Below, in pieces: positions 5,538 to 11,133 of a stretch of 11,133 nt of DNA (positions within the stretch are counted from its first letter, which is position 1; the number at the start of each line of letters is the position of its first letter). The stretch comes from Verrucomicrobiota bacterium (lineage in GTDB: Bacteria > Verrucomicrobiota > Kiritimatiellia > CAIQIC01 > Lenti-01), in NCBI GenBank assembly GCA_022709625.1, contig JAKLIL010000036.1:1-11133 (forward strand). The letters run 5' to 3'. Position numbers and translations under genes: made by a program. The notes below the pieces were generated by a model. It did not search any database. It saw only the letters and a program-made list of their open reading frames with translations, and had not been told where the DNA came from.

Positions 5538-6104
5538 ATGCAAACTTTGAACCACACATTGTGGCGCACCTGCCGCGTTTTGGCCGGCGCGAACCGCATC
5601 AAACTGCTGCGGCAATTGCACGACCGTCCCGGCCAAAACGTTGCGGCTCTGGCGAAAGCGCTCGGCATCGGAAGGCCCTACGCCAGCCAGGAAATGCGCC
5701 GCATCCAATCCCGCGGGCTGATCCGCCCGACCAAGCAGGGCGTCGCCGTCGTCTATTTGCCCATCCCCGATCCCCAAGTGCCCACCGCCGCCCCCCTGCT
5801 CAAGGCCATCCGAACCGCCTTGGCATCCCGGCCTGCAGAACGCGACGCCGACATGGCCAGCATCGCCGCCGGCCTGGCGCACGAGCGCCGGATCGCCTTG
5901 GCCCGGTCGTTGATGCAACTGTCAAAAACCCAGGCCCGGTTGCTGGCCGAATACCCCATGGCCCCGTGTTGTCTGCAACTGCACCTGCGCACGCTGACCG
6001 CGGCCGGATTTATCGCCATGCGCGAACGGATGCTCTCGTTCCAAATCCCCGACCATCCGCTCGGCAAAGCCTTGGCCAAACTGTTGCAGGAGGGACATCG
6101 CTAA
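5538..6104 (+). CDS. ArsR-like transcriptional regulator with two tandem winged-helix domains
   Basis: The 188-residue cytoplasmic DNA-binding protein contains two similar winged-helix units. Unit 1 (about 8-92) has LAGANRIKLLRQL, LAKALGIGRPYASQEMRRIQ (recognition helix about 46-60), RGLI and a wing ending YLPIPDP. Unit 2 (about 113-184) has LAHERRIALARSL, LLAEYPMAPCCLQLHLRTL, AGFI and a wing ending SFQIPDHPLGKAL. The order, spacing and shared residues indicate internal duplication. No CxC metal site typical of ArsR metal sensors is present; C144-C145 sit at the start of the second recognition helix and C12 in the first unit. The ATG has AAGG five bases upstream. Two palindromic operator-like elements precede the gene, so autoregulation is likely. 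The inducing signal is not apparent. It may also control aroE, 34 bases downstream, in which case the two could share a transcript. Confidence 0.85.
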   Translation: MQTLNHTLWRTCRVLAGANRIKLLRQLHDRPGQNVAALAKALGIGRPYASQEMRRIQSRGLIRPTKQGVAVVYLPIPDPQVPTAAPLLKAIRTALASRPAERDADMASIAAGLAHERRIALARSLMQLSKTQARLLAEYPMAPCCLQLHLRTLTAAGFIAMRERMLSFQIPDHPLGKALAKLLQEGHR

Positions 6105-6138
6105 ACGGGATGGCTTTTCCCTTTTCCCGTGTCCTGAA

Positions 6139-7032
6139 ATGCGCCACTATTTCCGCGCCATGAAAAAAGGGAAACCCGTTCCGTTCTTCCTCCTCGGCCA
6201 TCCCGTCGGCCACTCGCTTTCCCCCTTCATGCACAACGCCGCGTTCAAGGCCCTCGGCCTGGAGGCGAACTACGCCCTGCTCGACGTTGCCCCCGGCGAC
6301 ATGCCCCGCACGCTCGAAAACCTGCGCGCGCAAGGCGGCGGCGGCGCCAATGTCACCATTCCCCACAAGGAAGCCGTCTATCGCTTCCTGGCCGCCAAAG
6401 GCAAGCTCTCGGACACCGCGCACTTGCTGCAATCCGTCAATACGGTGGTTGTCCGCCCCGACGGCACGCTTTTCGGCGACAACACCGATGCGCCGGGATT
6501 CCTTGACGCGCTGAAAGAAGCCTTCCACGCCATGCCGCGCGGCAAGCGCATCCTGCTGCTCGGATGCGGCGGGGCCGGCCGCGCCCTGGCGCTGACCTGC
6601 GCCATGGAGGGAGCCGAATCCATTCTTGTTGCGGACGTCAATCTCGCCGTCCGCCGCCGGCTGCTGCTGGCGCTGCGCAAGGCCGCGCCGGGCCTGCCCG
6701 TCGCCGGCGTCTCGCTCGACCGCGCGCGCATGGCGGCGCGGGAGTGCGACCTCGTCGTCCAGGCCACGCCGGTCGGCATGAAGCCCGGCGATTCGACGCT
6801 GCTTCCGTCGGAATCGTTCCGCAAAGGCCAACTGGTCTTCGATCTCATTTACAATCCGCCCGTCACGCCCTTTCTGGCCGCAGCCAAGGCCGCCGGCGCG
6901 CGCACGGCCAACGGGCTCGGCATGCTGCTGCACCAAGGCGCGCGGTCCTTCCGCCTGTGGACCGGTCGCGCCGCACCCCTCGCCGCCATGCGCGCCGCCC
7001 TCGCACGGGCCTTGAAGTCCCGGAGCCGCTAA
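6139..7032 (+). CDS. aroE: Shikimate dehydrogenase
   Basis: AroE reduces 3-dehydroshikimate to shikimate in the cytoplasmic aromatic amino acid pathway. From the ATG at 6139 the 297-residue protein has the substrate motif GHPVGHSLSPFMHNAAF (20-36), NVTIPHKE with catalytic K77, GDNTD with catalytic D117, the dinucleotide loop GCGGAGRA (142-149), QATPVGM (208-214) and NGLGMLLHQG with Q266. The usual NADP-binding NRTxxR segment after the second Rossmann strand is replaced by ADVNLAVRR (165-173): the arginine that normally contacts the 2'-phosphate is Val167, preceded by Asp166. NAD could therefore be accepted. A start at 6160 (MKKGKP) is possible and gives 290 residues; neither start has a strong ribosome-binding site. 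The stop codon overlaps the next start as TAATG. Confidence 0.95.
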   Translation: MRHYFRAMKKGKPVPFFLLGHPVGHSLSPFMHNAAFKALGLEANYALLDVAPGDMPRTLENLRAQGGGGANVTIPHKEAVYRFLAAKGKLSDTAHLLQSVNTVVVRPDGTLFGDNTDAPGFLDALKEAFHAMPRGKRILLLGCGGAGRALALTCAMEGAESILVADVNLAVRRRLLLALRKAAPGLPVAGVSLDRARMAARECDLVVQATPVGMKPGDSTLLPSESFRKGQLVFDLIYNPPVTPFLAAAKAAGARTANGLGMLLHQGARSFRLWTGRAAPLAAMRAALARALKSRSR

Positions 7033-7892
7033 TGCCGTTTGCCTTGGAAGCCTTCGGCCTAGTCTCCGCGTTCGTCTTCCTCGGCGGCCTGTGCATCGGC
7101 AGCTTCCTCAACGTCTGCATCTGGCGCATCCCCCGGGACGAATCGATCGTCCGGCCCGGCTCGCATTGTTCGGCCTGCCAACACCCCATCGCCCCCCGGG
7201 ACAACGTTCCGCTGCTGTCGTGGCTGCTGCTCAACGGCCAATGCCGGCATTGCCGGGCGCCCATTTCGCCGCGCTACTTCATCGTCGAACTCCTGACGGG
7301 GGCCCTGTTCGCGGCGATCTGGCTCATCCACGGCTGGACCCTCCAGACCCCGCTCTACTGGCTCTTCGCCGCGGCGCTGATCCTCGGCACCTTCGTGGAT
7401 CTCGACCACCTCATCCTGCCCGACCGCGTCACGCTGGGCGGCATGGTCGCCGGCCCGCTGCTCGCCTTGGCTTTTCCCGCGCTGCACGGCCAGACCGGAC
7501 GCATCCCCGCGCTAATCCAATCCCTGATTGGCCTTGCCCTCGGCTACGGCCTGCTGTGGCTTGTCGCCACCGTGGGCCGCGCCATCCTGAAACGCGACGC
7601 CATGGGCCTGGGCGACGTCAAACTGCTCGGGGCCATCGGCGCCTGCCTTGGCTGGCGGGCGGTGCTGTTCTCCGTGTTCGTCTCCTCCCTCTCGGGCACG
7701 CTGCTGGGCCTCGCGCTCGTCGCCGCCCGCAAAAAGGAATGGCAAAGCAAAATCCCCTACGGTCCGCATCTCGCCTTGGCGGCCGTCCTCTGGATGCTTT
7801 GCGGTCCCGCCTGCATCGCGTTCTACGTGGCCTGGGCGTTTCCCGCCGCGGACGCGGCCGCCTATCCCCTGCTGCCGGGAATTGCGCCATGA
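7032..7892 (+). CDS. pilD: Prepilin peptidase / N-methyltransferase (A24 family)
   Basis: The 286-residue polytopic inner-membrane enzyme cleaves the leader from type IV prepilins or type II pseudopilins and methylates the new N-terminus. GSFLNVCIWRIP (23-34) is the conserved N-terminal block. The cytoplasmic zinc loop has all four cysteines (C46, C49, C71, C74), so methyltransferase function should be intact. The aspartyl protease residues lie in VDLDHLILPD (122-131) and GLGDVK (192-197), with D195 in the GxGD motif. About eight hydrophobic segments are seen and the length is normal. Its name could equally be gspO, since no pilus or secretion gene is in view. The ATG at 7032 shares one base with the aroE stop; longer upstream extensions only shadow aroE. 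Confidence 0.93.
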   Translation: MPFALEAFGLVSAFVFLGGLCIGSFLNVCIWRIPRDESIVRPGSHCSACQHPIAPRDNVPLLSWLLLNGQCRHCRAPISPRYFIVELLTGALFAAIWLIHGWTLQTPLYWLFAAALILGTFVDLDHLILPDRVTLGGMVAGPLLALAFPALHGQTGRIPALIQSLIGLALGYGLLWLVATVGRAILKRDAMGLGDVKLLGAIGACLGWRAVLFSVFVSSLSGTLLGLALVAARKKEWQSKIPYGPHLALAAVLWMLCGPACIAFYVAWAFPAADAAAYPLLPGIAP

Positions 7893-8971
7893 CCGCCGCG
7901 CCCCTGCCGCCGTTGCGACCGCCGCGCATCTCCGCTACCACCCTCTCGCTGGCGGTGCTGGCCGTCGTGGCGGTCGGCGCGGTGCTCAAGGCGGCCCAAG
8001 GCGTGGTCATTCCGCTGCTGATGGCGTGGCTGCTTGGCTATCTGCTGGCCCCGGCAGTGAATTTCATGGTCCGGCGCCTGCGCTTGCCGGCGCCCCTGGC
8101 CGTCGCCGGCATCGTCCTGCTGCTGCTGCTCGCCGCCTGGGGCGCCGGCTTGGTCATCCACCAGCGGCTGCTGGCGTTCGCCAAGGCGTTTCCAGACTAC
8201 CAAGCCAAATTGTCCGCCCTCTACGCCTATTACGGCACCGAACTCAACGTGCCGGCCGGGGTGCTGAAGGACCTCGATCTCACCCCGCAGATCGGCCCGA
8301 TCCTCGTGCGCACCTCGCGCTTTTTCATCGCGTTCATCACCAACGCCGTGCTGGTCGTGATTTTCCTTGTGTTCATGCTGCTGGCCAAGCCGTACGCCAA
8401 CGACAAGCTGCGCGCCGCGCTGCCGGACCGCGCCGACGTCCTCATCGGCATCACCAACGCCATCTCCCGCCAAATCGGCGCCTATCTCGGCGCGCTTTTC
8501 GTCGTTTCCCTCGTCACCGGCCTGATCGTCTGGGGCGCGTTGGCCTGGATGAACGTGGAATTTGCCTTCACCTGGGGCCTGCTGGCCTTCCTGTTCAACT
8601 TCGTGCCCACCCTCGGCTCGATCGTCGCCAGCATCCCGCCGGTGCTCATGGCCCTCGCGCAGCATGCGCCGAACGCGTGGCCCGCCGTCGGCGTCGCCGC
8701 CGTCCTGTTCGCCATCCAGCAGACCTTGGGTAACTTCATCGCCCCGAAAATCTACGGCGACCGGCTCAATCTCTCGCCCGTCGTCATCCTCCTGTTCCTC
8801 GTTTTCTGGGGCTGGCTCTGGGGCATCGTCGGCGCACTGCTCGCGGTGCCGATTGCCGCCGCCATCCAGATCGCCCTCTCCCACATCCCCGCCCTGGCCC
8901 CGCTGGCCGTCATGATGGGGTCCGGCCGGAAATACGTCCGGCGCCCGCCTCCCGCCCCGCCTGCGGCTTGA
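7889..8971 (+). CDS. AI-2E family transporter (PerM-like membrane protein)
   Basis: The 360-residue inner-membrane protein belongs to the AI-2E transporter family (PF01594), whose members have been linked to export of small molecules or to Na+/H+ exchange. Hydrophobic segments lie at about 18-36, 38-59, 70-91, 144-167, 201-221, 227-258 and 297-330, with a soluble loop between 92 and 140. Family landmarks are FNFVPTLGSIVASIPPVL (236-253), GNFIAPKIYGDRLNLSPV (281-298) and WGWLWGIVGALLAVPIAAA (307-325). The C-terminus is Pro/Ala-rich and basic. The ATG overlaps the prepilin peptidase stop as ATGA, so translation is probably coupled, although no functional link is obvious. The transported substrate cannot be told from the sequence. 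Confidence 0.92.
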   Translation: MTAAPLPPLRPPRISATTLSLAVLAVVAVGAVLKAAQGVVIPLLMAWLLGYLLAPAVNFMVRRLRLPAPLAVAGIVLLLLLAAWGAGLVIHQRLLAFAKAFPDYQAKLSALYAYYGTELNVPAGVLKDLDLTPQIGPILVRTSRFFIAFITNAVLVVIFLVFMLLAKPYANDKLRAALPDRADVLIGITNAISRQIGAYLGALFVVSLVTGLIVWGALAWMNVEFAFTWGLLAFLFNFVPTLGSIVASIPPVLMALAQHAPNAWPAVGVAAVLFAIQQTLGNFIAPKIYGDRLNLSPVVILLFLVFWGWLWGIVGALLAVPIAAAIQIALSHIPALAPLAVMMGSGRKYVRRPPPAPPAA

Positions 8972-9022
8972 ACGCCGCTTTTGTTCTAGCTTCCCCCGGC
9001 GGCGGGTTCTAGGCTGACAGCC

Positions 9023-11133
9023 ATGAAAGCCCGGGTAGCGTCGGCGGCGGTCTGCGGTCTCCTGGTGCTGGGTCCGGGCGGGGCCATGGCGACCATGCCG
9101 CGCGACGGCGACGGCCGCGGCCCCGTCGCCAAGGAGAGCCGCGACCAGCCGAATCCCGTCGAAGTCCGGCGCATCGCCGAACGACAACGCCTCCGGCAAG
9201 AACTCCGCGGGCTCGCGGCGCAGCCCGCGCCGCTGGCCCCCAAAAAGGCCGCGCGCGCCGCCGAACTCCGCCGCCGCATCGACCAACTGGCCAAGACCGG
9301 CACCGATCGCGTCCTCGTCATCCTGGTCGAATTCGCCGGCACCAACGCCTTCACCTGGACGCCCGGCGTTTCCACCTGGGATCCGTTCGGCCTCGGCGAG
9401 CAGACGGAATACGACGGCACCAACTACGCCAACGCCGCGGCCTCCGCGTTCTTCGCCGCCAAGTACGGCATCGTCGCGCCCACGAACTGCCGCTACGACG
9501 GACCCCGCCACAACCAGATTCCGCGGCCGCTGTCCGCCGACGACGTCTCCGGCGAACTGATCTGGACGCACGATTTTACGCCCGCCTACTACAGCAACGT
9601 GGTCTTCGGCAACGGCTGGACGTTCGGCTATTCGCGCGTGGACGCCTCGCGCGTGGAGGCCGATTTCACCGGCAAGTCCGTCCGCCACTACTACCGGGAT
9701 CTTTCCGCCAACCGCTACGACATCGGCGGCGACGTGGTCGGCTGGGTGCAGGTCACCAACTCCGTCTGGTACTATGGCGCCGACCAGATTCCCGGCCGGC
9801 GCTCGGGCGCCACCCGCGCCGCCCACCATGGCGCCATTCCGGGCGCCGGCAACGCCCGCCAACTGGTCATCGATGCCCTCGAAGCCGTCAAGACCGCCTA
9901 TCCCGCCTTCGATTGGGCCCGGTACGACATGAATGGCGACACGCTCATCGACCGCCTGTGGATCATCCACGCCGGCTACGGCGAGGAAGACAGCACCATC
10001 CTGCTGAACCGCACGACCTACGGCGAAGGCGGCCTGTGGTCGCACGCCTCTGCCCTCACCGGCAAATACCAGGTCGTTACCGGAATCTACGCCTCCGCCT
10101 ACATCATGATGCCCGAAAATTGCGGCATCGGCGTCCTGGCTCACGAATACGCCCACAACCTCGGCGCCGACGATCTTTACGCCTACGGGGACGGGGACAC
10201 CTCGGCCGGCTTCTGGACCTTGATGGCCGACGACTGGACCGGCTTCCCGATCGGCTTCGAACCGCCCGCGCTCGATCCACTGCATCTGGACCAGTGGGGC
10301 TGGCTCGAACCATACGTGATCTCCGATCCCGCATCCGTCCACGAAGTCCGTCTTGGCCAGGCCAGTTTCTTTCCCGGCGGTTCGAACCTGTACCGCGCCG
10401 CCAAGATCGAACTGCCCGATTATCTCGCCTCGTTGGCCGTCGCGCCCCGCGGCGCGCATTGCTGGCATGGCGGCTCCGGGTTCAACGTCAACGGCAGCAT
10501 GGTTCAATCCGCCCCCCTCGCCATTCCGATAGCAGGCGCCGATCTGATCTACGCCGCGGCCTGGGACACGGAAGCCAACTACGATTACTTCCGCGTGCTG
10601 GCCACCGCCGACAACGGCACCAACTGGTCCGTCCTCGCCGCCTCCAGCGGCACCAGCTTCAGCTTTCCCGCCTGGCGCACCTATACCAACAGCCTCGCCG
10701 CCTTCGCCGGCCAATCCATCCAACTGGCCTTCCAGTACTACACCGATTACGCGATTCTGGGCGCCGGCGTCTTCGTCGACGACGTCCACGTCGTTTCCGG
10801 CGCGGCCACCCTGCTGCAGGACGACGCGGAAACCGACCCCGGCCTGTGGACCTACTATGCGCCCTGGAGCCGCTCCGACGGTTTCACCCGCCATGAACAG
10901 TGCTACTACCTGCAGTGGCGCAACACCGCCACCAACGGCGGCTACGACAGCGCCCTCGGCGACGCCCGCTGGCGCTTCGGCCCCGCCAACTCCGGCCTGC
11001 TGGTCTGGCACTACAATTCTTTCTTCAACGACAACGAAATCGCCGACCATCTAGCCGCGCCACCGTCTTTCGGCCCCAAGGGCCGCCTGCTCGCGATCGA
11101 TGCCCACCCCGAGCCCTACCGCGATCCCTACTG
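9023..11133 (+). CDS. Secreted M6 family metalloprotease, immune inhibitor A-like (partial, runs off right edge)
   Basis: 703 codons of a large secreted zinc protease are present. A signal peptide (MKAR, then a hydrophobic core; likely cleavage after AMA, residue 23) is followed by a charged propeptide-like region. The peptidase begins near DRVLVILVEF (95-104). A calcium-binding-type loop has D302, N304, D306 and D310 (DMNGDTLID). The zinc motif HEYAHNLGADD gives H374, E375, H378 and D384, and the Met-turn is WTLMAD with M401. C-terminal parts match InhA: FVDDVHV (584-590), DDAETDPGLW, QCYYLQWRN (626-634), SGLLVWHYN (657-665) and LLAIDAHPEP (689-698). It probably degrades extracellular protein. 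The 51-base upstream gap holds a direct repeat of GTTCTAG (8983-8989 and 9006-9012) and a TAGG nine bases before the ATG; no convincing promoter or terminator is visible. Confidence 0.93.
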   Translation, partial: MKARVASAAVCGLLVLGPGGAMATMPRDGDGRGPVAKESRDQPNPVEVRRIAERQRLRQELRGLAAQPAPLAPKKAARAAELRRRIDQLAKTGTDRVLVILVEFAGTNAFTWTPGVSTWDPFGLGEQTEYDGTNYANAAASAFFAAKYGIVAPTNCRYDGPRHNQIPRPLSADDVSGELIWTHDFTPAYYSNVVFGNGWTFGYSRVDASRVEADFTGKSVRHYYRDLSANRYDIGGDVVGWVQVTNSVWYYGADQIPGRRSGATRAAHHGAIPGAGNARQLVIDALEAVKTAYPAFDWARYDMNGDTLIDRLWIIHAGYGEEDSTILLNRTTYGEGGLWSHASALTGKYQVVTGIYASAYIMMPENCGIGVLAHEYAHNLGADDLYAYGDGDTSAGFWTLMADDWTGFPIGFEPPALDPLHLDQWGWLEPYVISDPASVHEVRLGQASFFPGGSNLYRAAKIELPDYLASLAVAPRGAHCWHGGSGFNVNGSMVQSAPLAIPIAGADLIYAAAWDTEANYDYFRVLATADNGTNWSVLAASSGTSFSFPAWRTYTNSLAAFAGQSIQLAFQYYTDYAILGAGVFVDDVHVVSGAATLLQDDAETDPGLWTYYAPWSRSDGFTRHEQCYYLQWRNTATNGGYDSALGDARWRFGPANSGLLVWHYNSFFNDNEIADHLAAPPSFGPKGRLLAIDAHPEPYRDPY

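Noticed and set aside
6108..6130. Hairpin between the regulator and aroE (ACGGG ... CCCGT) as a terminator
   Set aside because: The stem is only 5 bp with a long loop and no T-run follows; read-through to aroE is likely.
6564..7031. N-terminal extension of the prepilin peptidase
   Set aside because: Arg/Pro-rich shadow of aroE. The family N-terminus starts at 7032.
8983..9012. GTTCTAG direct repeats before the M6 protease gene as an operator
   Set aside because: Seven-base repeats alone are too short to support a site, and no symmetric or third copy is visible.
7862..11050. 1062-codon open frame on the minus strand
   Set aside because: It is antisense to the AI-2E transporter and M6 protease genes. 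GC-rich codon bias removes stops in this frame, and the Gly/Asp/Val/Ala-rich translation shows no family.

Overview
The window is a GC-rich chromosomal segment of a Gram-negative bacterium. Its genes are mostly conserved housekeeping ones: gyrB, tadA, a lipid A-type acyltransferase, rsmI, aroE, a prepilin peptidase and an AI-2E family transporter. I see no rRNA, tRNA, CRISPR array, insertion sequence or phage gene. The LpxL-type acyltransferase and the prepilin peptidase point to an outer membrane with lipid A and type IV pili or type II secretion. Coding style, an SUMF-domain secreted protein, a large M6 peptidase and a double winged-helix regulator would fit the PVC superphylum (for example Kiritimatiellota or Verrucomicrobiota). 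That assignment is an inference from gene content, not a measured result.

Layout. Minus strand: the 5' part of gyrB (1-994, running off the left edge), then an AT-rich spacer (995-1226) with a strong terminator hairpin and several A/T tracts, then a three-gene run transcribed leftward: SUMF-domain protein, acyltransferase, tadA. Each of these genes overlaps the next by ATGA, which suggests translational coupling. A divergent start region (about 3340-3411) carries a good promoter for the rightward genes. Plus strand: a four-helix membrane protein with a hendecad-repeat coiled-coil tail, rsmI 10 bases later, then a 229-base regulatory spacer (5309-5537). After it come a double winged-helix regulator, aroE, the prepilin peptidase and the AI-2E transporter (the last three overlapping by 1 and 4 bases), and finally the first 703 codons of a secreted immune-inhibitor-A-like metalloprotease that runs off the right edge.

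The most unusual feature is the spacer 5309-5537 together with the regulator at 5538-6104. Two copies of a 24-bp near-palindrome (23 of 24 bases identical, starts 144 bp apart) lie in front of the regulator gene. The regulator appears to be an internal duplication of one ArsR-like winged-helix unit. The simplest reading is an autoregulatory circuit in which one polypeptide carries two DNA-reading domains. The second point of interest is the membrane protein at 3412-4557, whose tail has eight consecutive 11-residue repeats and which I cannot assign to a known family.
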